Under the pieces are notes generated by a model. It saw only the letters and a program-made list of their open reading frames with translations, was not told where the DNA came from and made no database searches. From a virus: a DNA stretch of 58,205 nucleotides. The stretch lies in the IMG/VR virus record IMGVR_UViG_3300037189_013105, positions 1 through 58,205 of that record; one strand, given 5' to 3'. Within the stretch, counting starts at the first letter, position 1; every line of letters begins with the position of its first letter. A program made the position numbers and the translations under genes. Below are positions 15,678 to 28,000 of this stretch, piece by piece.

Positions 15678-18600
15678 TGGGAACAAATGTTCTTTTAGAA
15701 AATAGTTTCAACGGACTGGACGTTTCAACGCCTCCTGAATCTTTACCTCCCGGTTTCCTGACCGCTTGCGACGACGCCATCTTTGTCGGGCATATCGGCG
15801 ACGGGGGGCATCTTCAGACAAGACCCGGTATGCAGGGCGTCTGGACGAGCGCTATCAGTACGAACGTCTATATTGCGGCGGGAACCACGTTCCGGGATTC
15901 AAGCGGCGTTCAGTATTACGTGTTTGTGGCGGGAACGTTGGCGACGGCGACTTCGGGCGGCGCTCTTTACTACTGGGTGAAAGGGGCATCCGCTCCGGTT
16001 GCGGCGACCAATGCGACGGGCGCGACATGGGACTGTACGAAGGTGCAACTCATACGCGGGAACGACTACGTTTTCATCGTGGGTTCAACGGACGGCAAAG
16101 TATACCGCTACGCGCCTGCGGGGTCTGTGGAGGGCATTACAGGGGCGACAACGCCCTCGTACACGGTAGCGGATTCTCTGACGAACAACCAGGTCGTTTC
16201 CTTCACTTCGGCAACAAACCTTGTAAATGATACGTACTCCGCATCCTCCATCACGGTCAGTAACTCTAAATTCGCCGGGGGCAAGCCGCAAGGTTCGGGC
16301 GTCACCAATAATATCTTTGATGACCAGACAGGCGGGTCAAGCGTCTGGTATGTCAACAACTCGCCGACAGTCGTCGAGCTTGCCACCAACCAGAGTTTGA
16401 CGACGACGACAGGCACAGTTTACAATGCGGCGAATCAGTCAACGGGAGGATGGGTCAGGCTTGACGCGACGGGCGACAACATCATCACCAAGACGGGTTC
16501 CGAGTATAGCAACGTCACGGTGTTCACCCCGACAACAGGCGAATCGGTAACACGGTACGCGACTCACTTCCGTGTCAACTTCCAGTACCTTGCCTCCTTT
16601 GCCACCAACGCCGTCACGGTGACGTTGTACGCCTGTGATAGCGGAGGGACGGTCAAGGCGTCTGTTCCGGTTCAGTTCACAACGGCGACGACGGGTTCAG
16701 CAGTTCTGGCGTCGGTGTATTTCTCGTTCGCTAACATCATTGCCGATACCGTGCCTGTGAAATTGAAAGTGGGGTTTCAAAACTCAGGTTCCGGCACGGG
16801 AGGTTCTACTAACGGTCCTTATATTACCGAAGTGGATATAGTTCCTGTCGCTCCCCCAACGCCTATTTTGTCTAATAGCGGCGTTCAGTTCTTCGCGCAT
16901 GGGGCGACGGTCTATCCGGGTAGTTATGCAAGGATCGGCAATCAGCACATCAGTTACAACTACTTTGTTGCGGTTGGCAGTACGCTTAACTTCTCAAATT
17001 ACACACAGATTGCCATTTCGTATTCTCCTTTGATTCAGGGGTTGCAAACTCCCCGTATCCGTATGCGCTTTCGCAACACGTACAACGGCAATTATGTAGA
17101 CACGGCGGAACTGTTGCCATACACCGATTCAACCGGGCGGCAATACCTGACGGCAAACCTTTCGGGGTTGTCAGATAATATCGGAGGATCATCCTCTACC
17201 ATTCTTGGCGCAATCAAAATCATTGACTTTTACTCCGTTGATGATTTGCCTTTGTCGGGCGTTTCGGCGGCGGGGCAAGCGGTGTTCCAGATTGGTCCTA
17301 TCTTCAACGCGGGAAACCTGACGCCATCGCTTGTGTACACCTACGCCATCCGTGAAAAGACGGCGACCAACAACTATCTGTCGCAAGCCATTTACGGCTC
17401 ACCCGGTATCATCCCGACTCAGGTACTTGCGACAGGGCAACTGAACTTCTCCTCCAACCCTCCGACCAATAGCGGAGCGGTAACAGAGGTATGGCGCTCA
17501 GGCGGCACGTTCACGGACGGTCTGTACCGCAAGGTGGCGGAAGTCAGTTCGGGCGGGTCACTGACGTATGGTTCGTCGTACTGCGCTTATTCTTCGGGCG
17601 TATTGACGGATTCAACGCCTGATACGGCATTGATCGGAACGACGACGATGGTAGACCATACCGCTCCTGCGTTCGGCGGGGCGTGGGGGTACGCCGTCTC
17701 GGTCGCCGTGTTCGCCCAACGACTCGCCGTTATCACGCAACCCAATAGCGGGACGGGCAACGCATCTATCTATCTATCTCAGGTCAATACCGGCAATGAG
17801 TTCGGGCTTTATTGGGACACGGTGAACGACCCGACAAGCGCCAACGTTATCAACCAGGGCTACTGGCGAAGAATCTCCGGTAACGAGAACGCATCGTCGG
17901 GTCAATCTGCGGTGAGGATCATCCCCTATCAGCAAAGCCTTATCATTCTCTTTAAGGATATGCTCGCCGTCTTACGCGGTTCGTCGCCGTCTGACTTCGA
18001 CCTTCGCCGCTATGCAGGAACGACGCAACGGGGCGCAATCTGCGCCAACGCCTGCTTCGTGTTCGGGAACCTTCTGTACTTCTTGGCGGAAGATGGACTT
18101 CGGACATGGGACGGGGAGGAGATCGGGAAAGCCTCGCAACTGATTGACCGAGCATTGAACCCGCAAGCCACATTGACGGGCGCTCCCCTGTCTGCGGCGG
18201 CGTATGTGCAATCGTCTCTCTTTTCTCAAGCGGATCGTCTGTACCTTGCCGCGCCGTTTGTTTCCGGCGATTCAGAGACGGCGGGGATTTACGTGCTGGA
18301 TCAGATGGCGGGAGGACGCTGGCTTCGGTGGAAAAAAACGGGCATTACGGGTGGGTTCACCTTCTCCTCGTCGGCGGATCAGAACGACTTCTATGTGACG
18401 CGAAACGACGGAATGATTTACAAGATCACCGGCGGCACGTATGGCGATAAATCAACGTCGGGCGGGTCAACCTCTGCCGTGACGATGACGATCAATACGC
18501 GCCTTCTGACCGCACCGGCAAGGAAACTGCGGGGCGAGCGCATGGGGTTCTCCTGCGAGGCGGCATCGCCCGATGGCGTATCGCCCGATACGCCATCGTT

Positions 18601-18817
18601 TGTGATTACCGCCATCGGAGATGGGTCAACGGGCAATCAGACGCAATTCACCTATACGGGCGCTGCTGGAGTGAACGATATCTCGCGCATGAAAGTATCG
18701 TCCCGCACAAGGGGCAGGTATCTGCAACTGGTCTTTACGGCGACTCCCGGCACGGCGACCAACTATTGCACCCTGCGCCGATTGTTCCTGAGCGCCGAAG
18801 AAGATAAGTCGCTTTAA
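15677..18817 (+). CDS. Tail hub/nozzle protein with propeller-like domain, 1046 aa
   Basis: The largest tail protein. The region ~655-880 has the pattern seen in tubular hub proteins of T7-like and P22-like phages: Q-R-L-A-V-I near the start, L-I-I-L-F-K-D-M-L-A-V-L-R-G, then G-N-L-L-Y-F-L-A-E-D-G-L-R-T-W-D-G, repeated blade-like strands. The N-terminal ~600 residues are Thr/Ser/Gly-rich beta structure and probably receptor-side or collar insertions. The start is set at ATG 15677 (AAAGG eight bases before); a TTG two codons earlier is possible. A short ATCT repeat occurs near 17765-17780. Confidence 0.75.
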   Translation: MGTNVLLENSFNGLDVSTPPESLPPGFLTACDDAIFVGHIGDGGHLQTRPGMQGVWTSAISTNVYIAAGTTFRDSSGVQYYVFVAGTLATATSGGALYYWVKGASAPVAATNATGATWDCTKVQLIRGNDYVFIVGSTDGKVYRYAPAGSVEGITGATTPSYTVADSLTNNQVVSFTSATNLVNDTYSASSITVSNSKFAGGKPQGSGVTNNIFDDQTGGSSVWYVNNSPTVVELATNQSLTTTTGTVYNAANQSTGGWVRLDATGDNIITKTGSEYSNVTVFTPTTGESVTRYATHFRVNFQYLASFATNAVTVTLYACDSGGTVKASVPVQFTTATTGSAVLASVYFSFANIIADTVPVKLKVGFQNSGSGTGGSTNGPYITEVDIVPVAPPTPILSNSGVQFFAHGATVYPGSYARIGNQHISYNYFVAVGSTLNFSNYTQIAISYSPLIQGLQTPRIRMRFRNTYNGNYVDTAELLPYTDSTGRQYLTANLSGLSDNIGGSSSTILGAIKIIDFYSVDDLPLSGVSAAGQAVFQIGPIFNAGNLTPSLVYTYAIREKTATNNYLSQAIYGSPGIIPTQVLATGQLNFSSNPPTNSGAVTEVWRSGGTFTDGLYRKVAEVSSGGSLTYGSSYCAYSSGVLTDSTPDTALIGTTTMVDHTAPAFGGAWGYAVSVAVFAQRLAVITQPNSGTGNASIYLSQVNTGNEFGLYWDTVNDPTSANVINQGYWRRISGNENASSGQSAVRIIPYQQSLIILFKDMLAVLRGSSPSDFDLRRYAGTTQRGAICANACFVFGNLLYFLAEDGLRTWDGEEIGKASQLIDRALNPQATLTGAPLSAAAYVQSSLFSQADRLYLAAPFVSGDSETAGIYVLDQMAGGRWLRWKKTGITGGFTFSSSADQNDFYVTRNDGMIYKITGGTYGDKSTSGGSTSAVTMTINTRLLTAPARKLRGERMGFSCEAASPDGVSPDTPSFVITAIGDGSTGNQTQFTYTGAAGVNDISRMKVSSRTRGRYLQLVFTATPGTATNYCTLRRLFLSAEEDKSL

Positions 18818-18840
18818 GAATCGCTTAAGAGTCAACATCC

Positions 18841-19620
18841 ATGCCTGAGTTTAACACAAAAAACCTGCGCCAGAGCGACTATGACGCAGACTTTTCCTCC
18901 CTTCGTGCGGCGAACAATCAACTGCTGGCGCGGATTGCGGAACTTGAAAAGCGGGTGACGACACAAGCGGCAAGCCCGGTTGTCAGCACGTCCACCTACA
19001 CGCCTCCGCCATCGTCGTCCGGTCTGACTTCCGTAAGCCTTGCTCTGCCGTCTATCTTCACGGTAGACAATTCGCCGCTGACTTCAAACGGAGTTATTAC
19101 GGCAACGCTCGCTTCGCAATCGGCAAACCTTTTGTGGGCGTCACCGGACGGATCGAGCGGGTCGCCGTCTTTTCGTTCAATGGCGCTTGCGGATATTCCG
19201 AACCTTTTGATTACCGGCGCAAAGATTGCCAGTTCTACGATAGCCATCGGCAAACTTTCGGCTACGGGGTCGCCTTCCTCAACGACGTTTTTAAGGGGCG
19301 ATGATACGTGGGCGGTTCCGGCAAGCAGTAACGCCCTGAGCATCGTTACGGCGTCCGGCACGACCTACACCATCGGCGCGACCAATGACGTTGTGGTATC
19401 CACCAACGCAAGCGATATCACGGTAACGCTTGTCTCTGCGGCGTCCTTTGGCGCACGGAGACTGACGATCAAACGAACGCAAACGGGACAGATCACGGCG
19501 ACCGCAGGCGGCGGCGACACCGTAGACGGTTCCGCAAGTTATTCAAAGACGGCGATTATTGCGCCGTTTGCTTGCATTACACTCATCAGCGACGGGGCGA
19601 ACGCCTGGTACATTCAGTAA
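18841..19620 (+). CDS. Tail fibre protein, 259 aa
   Basis: Begins with a coiled-coil-like helix (L-L-A-R-I-A-E-L-E-K-R, ~28-38), then Ser/Thr-rich shaft sequence. A block S-P-L-T-S-N-G-V-I followed by S-A-N-L-L-W-A and F-R-S-M-A-L-A-D-I-P (~75-120) is a recurring fibre-shaft motif in podoviruses. The C-terminus is beta-rich (T-I-K-R-T-Q-T-G-Q-I) and ends in W-Y-I-Q. It may be the receptor-binding fibre or a short trimeric appendage. Confidence 0.72.
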   Translation: MPEFNTKNLRQSDYDADFSSLRAANNQLLARIAELEKRVTTQAASPVVSTSTYTPPPSSSGLTSVSLALPSIFTVDNSPLTSNGVITATLASQSANLLWASPDGSSGSPSFRSMALADIPNLLITGAKIASSTIAIGKLSATGSPSSTTFLRGDDTWAVPASSNALSIVTASGTTYTIGATNDVVVSTNASDITVTLVSAASFGARRLTIKRTQTGQITATAGGGDTVDGSASYSKTAIIAPFACITLISDGANAWYIQ

Positions 19621-19675
19621 CCATTTTAACGCGCCACTCTTGAAAGAATGGCGGGAGAGAAAAGAGATCACGCAC

Positions 19676-20371
19676 ATGGCAGGAATCTTTGGAATGGGCG
19701 GGGGCAAGAACCCGTATTCGGGCGATGTGGCGACTCAGGCGGGGAACCTCTCCCGCGTTGGCTCGCAGTACAACAACGCCGGTCAGCAATCCTACGACGA
19801 TTACAACTACTACCGACCGCAGGCGCAGGACGCCACCTCTCAACTCGCCCAACTGCTTCAGCGGCGCTCAGGCGGGGCGACCTCGCAGGAGAGGGCGGGA
19901 TATATCAACGGGCGACTCGGCAACGTGCAGGACGCCTACAATCAGCAGATGGAAATGCTGAAAAACCAGAGCGCCGGGGGCGGGGGCAACTCGTGGAATC
20001 AGGGGCAGGGTACGGTGTACGCCGCGCAACTCGCAAAAGCGCTTGGTTCTGCCGGGAATGACGCCAGTAACTACTACGATCAGCGGCAGGCGGATTCCCT
20101 GAACCAACTGCAACAACTTCTTTCCGGTCAGGCGCAGCAGAACTTTGGCAACGCAATGGGCGCATATGGCGGGGCGCAAAGCGCGTATGGCAACGCCGCG
20201 AACCAGTACGGCAATCTCGCGCAGGCATGGCAGGCGCAACAGGACGCGCAACAGCAACAATTGATGGGACTTCTTGGAGGGGGATTGCAACTCGCCGGGA
20301 ATTTGTACGGAATGGGCGCGTTCGGCGGGATACCCGCGCAGAGACAACAAACGCAGTCTAAACCGCTTTGA
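19676..20371 (+). CDS. Gln/Gly/Tyr-rich internal virion (ejection) protein, 231 aa
   Basis: Rich in Gln, Gly, Asn and Tyr with long amphipathic helices (Q-L-A-Q-L-L-Q-R-R and L-N-Q-L-Q-Q-L-L-S-G-Q-A-Q-Q) and a C-terminal G-L-L-G-G-G-L-Q-L membrane-active-like segment. This composition, placed after the fibre gene and before two very large proteins, is typical of small podoviral ejection proteins that build a channel through the cell envelope. No enzymatic motif is seen. Confidence 0.68.
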   Translation: MAGIFGMGGGKNPYSGDVATQAGNLSRVGSQYNNAGQQSYDDYNYYRPQAQDATSQLAQLLQRRSGGATSQERAGYINGRLGNVQDAYNQQMEMLKNQSAGGGGNSWNQGQGTVYAAQLAKALGSAGNDASNYYDQRQADSLNQLQQLLSGQAQQNFGNAMGAYGGAQSAYGNAANQYGNLAQAWQAQQDAQQQQLMGLLGGGLQLAGNLYGMGAFGGIPAQRQQTQSKPL

Positions 20372-20400
20372 TTTAACAGAGAGAAAAGGGAATCACACTA

Positions 20401-21990
20401 ATGGCAAAACCTCCTGCAAAAAAACCAAATACGGGTCTTGATCCTGTGCCGCTGCGAAGTCAATGGATACCGATACCTGCAAGTCAAAGCGGACCTGCAA
20501 ATCGAACAGTGAAAAATAAGGACAATCAGGATATCTCGGTGATGATGCCGGATCAGGGTTGGGATTGGCGCAATACTTTACGCCAAAACGGTCTTACGCC
20601 CGGTTCGCTGTTTCCCATACAAGCGCCGGATCGGGGATTGATGCAACGTGAAACGCCTCCTTCTTTTCCTCTGATTGCGCCTCCTGTAGAAAACAGCACA
20701 ACGGATGAAGAACGGTTACCGGAATATCTTTCCAAAACGTATGACTATCCGGTTCCTCCTAACATGATTCGGAATCCGGCATTGACACCGCGTGATTTCA
20801 GGGGCGATGCGAAGCGGGGCTTGATTGCCTCTGGTGTTGCGGCATTGCTGGGAGGATTGCTTGGCGGCGGTCAGGGCGCTCTTGCAGGGCTTGCGGCAGG
20901 CGGTCAGGGTGCGATGCAGGGATCGGATGCGCGGGAGCAAGACCGATTGCAGAACTACAACGCGCAAGTACAGGATATCCAGAACGCGAATCAGGTAGCG
21001 GCACAGGACTACCAGAGACAGTATCAGCAAGCGGCGAACCGGGAGAATTTGGGCATTAAGAAGGTAACCGCTCTGGAGCGCTCTATTGCCGAAAAAGAGA
21101 AAAGAGAGAACGGCATCAGAGACGATGAACGGGCGATGGTGATAATGCTTGCCCAGATGACTCCAGAGGCTCGACAAGCGTATCTTGCGGGCAATCCTGC
21201 AATTTTGCAGAAGTATCCGGGGGCGGGCGCTTTTGCCAAAATCCCGGCAAAGTCACCAGATCAATTGAAGTATGAGGCGCAAGTCAAGCGATTGCAGTTA
21301 GAGATTCCCATCCATGAAAGGACAATGCAAAACCCGAACGCTTCTATTGAAACAAAACAACAGGCGGGCAACAGGCTAAACCAGATCATGAAGGCGCTGA
21401 ATCCCAGCGCATTGCCAATAAATTACAATTTCAAAGCAAACGACGAAATGACGCCGTATCAGAAAGCGGAGATTGAACTACGCAAAGCCGTAGCCGCTCA
21501 ACAGGCGGCGACTACGGAGGCGGCAAGAAAGAATGCCGACAGGACTTATGAGCTTGCGTTAAAACGATTCGAGTATGAGAAAAGCAAAAAGCCGGGCGCT
21601 TCCTTCCGTGACCCGGTAACCGGATTGACGCCGTCTGAAATTTTTAAAGTTAATGATGAAATTGGTGCGATGGAGAGCATTTTAAAGGCGGGCGGATATA
21701 GAAAGAATGGCGTTTGGTACACTCTCCTTCCTGAAGAAAAAAATCAAATGCAAGAGTTGGTCGATACAAAACGATCCAGATTGAATCCTAATTCTCCCAA
21801 AACCAAACCTGATGTTCCTTTAGGATTCCCTGTCACGATTCCTTCAAACGGCAAACCCCTTGTTAAAAACCCTACAGGCGGTTTTATTTACGATACCCCC
21901 GGTAAAAATAACGCTACTCCTCCTCCTTTGAAAGTACAGGCGGGAGCAAAAGGCAAGTACGGAAAATATAAATTTGAAACCGTGAAATAA
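20401..21990 (+). CDS. Internal virion/ejection protein, 529 aa
   Basis: A Pro-rich N-terminus is followed by a Gly/Ala hydrophobic helix (V-A-A-L-L-G-G-L-L-G-G-G, ~147-158) and a long Gln/Arg/Glu-rich helical region (~175-235), then more helical, charged sequence and a basic C-terminus. The glycine-zipper segment suggests membrane insertion. It follows the first ejection protein by 29 bases and precedes the polyvalent gene by 10, so the four are probably co-ejected. Confidence 0.65.
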   Translation: MAKPPAKKPNTGLDPVPLRSQWIPIPASQSGPANRTVKNKDNQDISVMMPDQGWDWRNTLRQNGLTPGSLFPIQAPDRGLMQRETPPSFPLIAPPVENSTTDEERLPEYLSKTYDYPVPPNMIRNPALTPRDFRGDAKRGLIASGVAALLGGLLGGGQGALAGLAAGGQGAMQGSDAREQDRLQNYNAQVQDIQNANQVAAQDYQRQYQQAANRENLGIKKVTALERSIAEKEKRENGIRDDERAMVIMLAQMTPEARQAYLAGNPAILQKYPGAGAFAKIPAKSPDQLKYEAQVKRLQLEIPIHERTMQNPNASIETKQQAGNRLNQIMKALNPSALPINYNFKANDEMTPYQKAEIELRKAVAAQQAATTEAARKNADRTYELALKRFEYEKSKKPGASFRDPVTGLTPSEIFKVNDEIGAMESILKAGGYRKNGVWYTLLPEEKNQMQELVDTKRSRLNPNSPKTKPDVPLGFPVTIPSNGKPLVKNPTGGFIYDTPGKNNATPPPLKVQAGAKGKYGKYKFETVK

Positions 21991-22000
21991 GGAGTTCATT

Positions 22001-25000
22001 ATGCCAGATATTGTTCTTACCGACCCTAAAGGGCGTAAACTGAAGATCACGGTTCCTGTTGGCGCAGAGATGCCCAAAGAGTCTGATATCGACGCCATGT
22101 TCTCAAAGGCGTACCCGGATACCGTTACGCCTAAACCTGTTGTTGCTCCCAAGCTAATTCCTTCTCCCGTTGCGCCTGCCCCTGCGCCTACTGTTCAGCA
22201 ACCAACAGAGCGGTTAAGATCAGAAACGGTATTTCAACCGCAGGACGCCTTTCTTTCAAACCTTCCTGCGGGAACGGCAAAATTGCCAAGTAGCGGCGTC
22301 AACAATGATTCCGCAATTAACGAATTGCGTGGTCAATTTGCAAACATGAGCGGTCAACAACGAAGGAGTATTAACTACCTTTCTGCGTTCGCTAATCAGT
22401 ACCCTCATATCTTCAAAGGCAATAGCGTTTTTTACGGCGACAAGGAATACAAAGTAGGTCGGGTATACCCTGCGGGGGATGTATCGCTGATCGGTTCCAA
22501 TGGAGAGGAGCAATTCGTACAAGACCCTTCGCTTATTTCGCCAGGTTCCACCTCCACAAGTTTCCTCACCCCTGCGGTAACTCCGTTGACTCCTCCTCCC
22601 GCGCAACTGCCTCCGAAGCCTGCGCCTCAATCGCCGCCGATGAGCATTACAGATTTTAGACGGCGTGACAATATTGCTATTTCCAATGGGGGCAAGTCTT
22701 ACGCAGATGTACAGGCGAGCGCTCCTGTCAAGACAGATTTTTTCGGCAATGCAATCCCCGATGTTTTAGGAACGCCTTACGCCAATAACGCACAGGCATT
22801 ACGGAAGACTGCGCCAAATGTCCCAACTGTTGCGCCTCCACGCAAAAACGAGTTAGGCGCATTGGGGTATTTGGGCGATGCAATCTTGAACGCTCCAAAT
22901 GCTATTGCCCGTAACTTCGCGCTTTCCCTATCGCAGATGGAACAGTCTCGCTTGAAGAAAAATGGTTACACGGCGGCGGCGAATGAAGTGTTTGACCAGA
23001 CAAATCCCCTTGTCGCCAAAGACCCGACACAGGTATATTTGGACTCCCAATTACAAGACTACCCGGAGCTTGCAAAAGCGGCGGCATCAGGTTATGCAGG
23101 CGGCGCGGTTCTTGGAAAAGTCGGGGGGGCGTTTGGTCCGGTGGGGGCGCTTGCGGGAACGGTTCTCGGTAGCGCAGGCGGCGCGATGCTTGGTCCGAAG
23201 GGTATTGATGCGGCGGCGGGCGCAATGATGGGCAACTCCTACGACCCGGAGGTTGCCGACCAGTACCGCCAGCGACAGGAAAAAGCCAATGCAACGGCTC
23301 CCGGCGCGGCGGCAGCAGGAAAGATCACGGCGCTTGCCGTTGCGTTTGGGTTGAACCCGGCGCAAGCGGTGCGTAACGCGAAATCCGCTTATGGCGCAAT
23401 CGCGTCAGGAAAAACGCTGATGGCGGCGGCGAAGGCGCGTGGAGTCTCGCCACTCGCCATGTATAACGCGGCGATAGCGGGAAGGGCGGCTCCAGAGTAC
23501 GTCGCGGCGGCGCGTCAATTTGCCAAAGGGTTTGAAGCGGCGAGCAATGTCGGATTGAATGTGGGCTTGTCCGTTCCTCCTGCGATAGAAGCGGCAAAGA
23601 ACCGTGATCCGTATATGGCAGCAGAAGCCATTGCAGGCGCTCTTGCAGGACGGGCGCACAATGGCGTCGTAGAGCGACCATTTGACCCGATTCAGGGATA
23701 TCAGTCGGCAAGACGCGCTTTAAAAACAAATCAGCGCAGTACGTCTTTCCGTGACGATACTCCGTCCATTCGTCCTCCGCTTCCCCAGCCCCCTACATCT
23801 CTTGCCGCGCCGGGTGCGATGAACCTGAACCTGATGCCCGGAGGGTATGACGGTCAAGGCGCGAACTTGCCGCAAATCACCGGGCGCAGATCGCTTGTTT
23901 CGCAGGGTACAAAAGCGCGGATGCAGGGTATTGACCTAAACGACAACAACCCGCAGGAACCCGATATCCTTGACTACCTGTACAACCCGGAGAAAGTCAA
24001 CCCATCGAACCCGGTTCCATTGGAGACGGCGGCAAGAATGTCGCGCCTTGATCTTGGCAATGTTCCCTACCCGACGTATGGACTGCCAAATATCAACGGA
24101 CTGCCAATGATGCCGGGCGCGAAGAATCCTGATACAACAATAATTCCGAACCCCCTTGTAGACAAGAGTCCGTCTCCGCTTCGTCAGGGAAGCGCCTCGC
24201 CTTCTCGAAATGTTCCGTCAGCGCCGGGTATCAGATTGAATCCGGTAGGGGAATCGTCTGCTCCGAACAAACCGGGCGTTCCTACCGTGCCAGGTCTTGA
24301 TCTGTCGCCCAAACCTCCTACCGCTAAACCTGCTAAGACAAAACCTGCTAAAGAGACTCCCGCGCCTGTTGCAGAGACTCCTGCGGAGACTCCTGCTAAG
24401 ACGGAACCTGCTAAGACAGAACCTGTTAAGACGGAACCTGCTAAGACGGATGCCGCACCTCAAATTCGCACCGAGATTGTTGACCCTTCTACCATTGACA
24501 TTGACCCGCGTATGCAATACAAGACGACGGGCGTCAAGGACAAAAAGAACAACGTTACTGATGCATTAAAAGGCACGGATACCTATGATGTAGATCAAGG
24601 CGGGGTATGGACGGTATTCCGGTATGAGGATGGAAGGCTTGTTGCCGTCAATTCGCACCATCGCCGCGAACTTGCCAACCGCGCAAAATCGTTTGTCCGT
24701 GTCGGCGCGGATGGTCAATTACAAAATATGCCGCGCCAGGTTTCTGTTCGTGTGCTGGACGCTAAAGACGGATGGACGCCAGAAAGAGCGCGGGCGTATG
24801 GCGCTTTAGAGAATATCCGTGACGGAAAAGGAACCGCTGCCGATGCGCTTGATGTAATGGGCGAACTTGGTATAAATCCAGAGGATTTTTCTAAGTACGG
24901 CATTAGCATGACGGGCGACATGGCGCGAAACATTCAGGGATTATCTGCGCTGACGCCTTCGGCAATTGGTCGCGTTCGTATGGGCGACTTGCCGGAAAGC

Positions 25001-28000
25001 GTTGCGGCGGGGATTGGAAGTGTCAAAGGGCTTACGCCCGAAGCGCAGGAAGGCGCAATCCATGAGGCGGCGAGCAGGAACTATGGCACGTTCGACAAGG
25101 GGCGCGATCTTGGCAATGAGTTTTTGCAGGATCAGAACGACGGAACACTCGCGCAAGAATCTTCTCAAGGGGATTTATTCGGCGGCGAATACCAAGCTCC
25201 TGCAACGTCTACGAGGGGTATTCGCGTCGATATCAAAAACGGCGTTGCAACCGAATTGGCACGGGCGTACAATGAACTGACGACGCCGACCCGCGCCAAA
25301 CTGCGCGACGGCGAAAAGATTGACTCAGAGGCAAGGCGACAGGAAGCGGCGATGATGGGCGAATCCGCTCGCGCCGTCCGGGAAAGAACCCGTCTTGTAT
25401 TAGAGAATGAAAGCGTCAAGGCGCGTGTCGCTCAGTTAGCAAAGGAAGTATCTGATGGAAAAACAACCGTCCATAAGGCGACCGTCACCCTCGCCGATGA
25501 ACTCCGAGATGTCGTCGGCAAGTCCGTCAAAGAAATTGTCTCCGGGCGACTTGAACTTCGTAGCGGCGGCGCTAAAGAAAGCCAAGAGCCTACCGCAGAC
25601 ACACCGGGAGGCAGTAGCGCACGTTCACCAGAGGAAACTCAAGGCGCAAACCTTCTCAGTAGCCAAGAACCCTCCCCCGCTAAACCTGCCCAAGAAGTAA
25701 GCAAGACGCCCTCCCAACCGGAGGGCGTTGCTGTTTCTGAACCTGCAAAGTCTACTTCCCGCCTTGACTCCATCGAGTCCGACGCTCGCGCCAAGATCAA
25801 CGAGATCAAGCAGCGGAAGAAGGGTGCAGGCATCACGTATCGCCCCGAAGATGAACCGGAACTGATTGCGGCGTATGCCAAACTCGGCGCGGTCAAGATT
25901 GCTAAGGGCGCGGTCAAGTTTGCGGAGTGGTCGAAGCAGATGGTCGCCGAGCATGGGGAAGCGATCAAGCCGTACTTGCGGGAGATATGGAAACAATCCA
26001 ATGAGATTCATGCCAAAGAAGGCTTTGCATCAAAAGACAAAGCGATATTGTACTCAAAATTCACTCCAGATGATAGGTACGATGTTGACTTTCTGATTAG
26101 TGTTGGATTAGAGGAGATGCAGGATAACCCCGGCATAACCCGCGATGAGTTTGACCGGATTATGCGACGGACAGACCGCCGTACTTTTGACAAAGACCCC
26201 GACACTTTTTGGGAAGCGGTCAAAATCGAGCATCAAAGAGGCATCGAAAAAGATGCATGGATGGATGAGCCTATGAGCAAAGAAGAATTTGCTCGTAGGA
26301 TGAAAGTAGAAAACGAAAAAGAACTTCAAGAGGAAAGAGATCGTAATTATGTACCAACGTTTGAGCAGGTGTTGGAGCAACATAAGCGGGAAAAAGAGGA
26401 GTTAAAACGGGATCAAACCGCAAAAGGCATTGTGCAAACGGGCAAGGAAAACTTCCTTAAATCCTTAGAATTGGATCAGAACCTGTCTCCTGCCGCCAAG
26501 AAGGTAGCAAAACTGTTTGTTGATACATTGCCAACTTCCGCTTTTGACTTTGTTCGCCTTTCCAACACAGATCAAACCGCAAGCGACAGCGCAGTAGCTG
26601 ATGTAAAAGCATCTGGTTTTTACACTTTGAGGCATCCATTAGAAACGGCAAACTCCGTTGTCTTTCTATCAAAAATAGGCGCAGGTCAAGAGGATGTTAC
26701 TCCCCATGAAATAGCTCATCACCTGTCATTCTTGTTACCCAGCGAAGAACGTTCATCGTTACACAATTACTTTGCTGATTTGGTGGGCAACGAAAATATG
26801 AGAGCGGAATTATACCGCAAATTCCCTGGATCAGATTATGACTTGAAAGACTTGTTCAACGAATGGGTTGCCGAAGGCATTCGCAAAGAAATCATGCTTC
26901 AGGTTGGGAAAGGCGGGAAATTAAACGCGAAAGAAACCCCGCAATCTTACCTTGAATATCTTGGGATGACCGCCCCTGCGCCGAAAGTCAAACCTACATG
27001 GCAAGATGCCTTGAAGCGAACAGCAGAGAACATCAAGGAGCGAGAGGCAGACGCTAAATTACCTTTATCGGAACGCCTGCAAAAACAAGTCAAAAAGGCT
27101 TTTGGTCGCCTTGTCGATATGTTGCGGAACGTGCTGTCGAAACAGAAAGAAAATGTTTCGCCGTCCCGTTTTGCGCGTACCGTCGAAATTATTATGGGCG
27201 GCAAAGACTTGTCGTACAGACCAGAGGAGTTTGTTGACGAAAACGGCAAAGCAAAAGACGCTTTCTATGGACCGCTATACAGTAACGCAAAAACTGCTGA
27301 TGAGTCCAGAGGAATGGAAAAGCCTTACGGAGTCGCTTTTTCTTTGCCCCCTACATCCCAACCAACCTCCAGTGTCCAAAAGAAACCATCTTATGCTGGA
27401 AAGGAAGCGCCTACAGACGAGCAATTGCGTAGTTTCCGCTGGACTAAACGAGAAGCGCCTTTAGTAATGGCAAACCGCAATTTGCCAGATGGTACAAAAG
27501 TTGGCATACGATTGAACCTGAATGCTTCTGAGGTAAATGGTGCGCCGATACAAACCATTCACGCAAAGAACTACAATGGCGAAGCATTAGGCTACGATAG
27601 CGCAGTGACCGTTCGTAATGCTGAATTGGAAGTCAATCAAGGGGCAAGGGAAAAGATAGCTTCAGGTCAATCCAGCAAATACCCTATGGCATCTGTTAGT
27701 GGGGAATTAGCGCAGGTTCCTCCTTCAACAGAGGGCGTTCCTTTGCGATTCAATCCTCGGTCTTTGCATTTGTTTGTAGACTCTGAAGGCAATGGTGTGC
27801 GTGGCGCGGATGAAATCACCGTTGTGGGCAATCGTGCCTATGCGCGAGGAGAAATTCGCTATTGGGATGAAAAATCTGCACCGTCTGCCCTTACGCCATC
27901 TGAAGTTAGATTCAAGCAATTGGAAGCCATTGAAAGCCGTATTCAGGCGCGTTTGTCGGACAGACTGAAGCGCGAACTCGGCAAGGGCATTGTGATGGCT

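Noticed and set aside
13939-18817. Diversity-generating retroelement in the tail region
   Set aside because: Looked for because the head genes resemble those of BPP-1-like phages; no reverse transcriptase and no template/variable repeat pair is visible.
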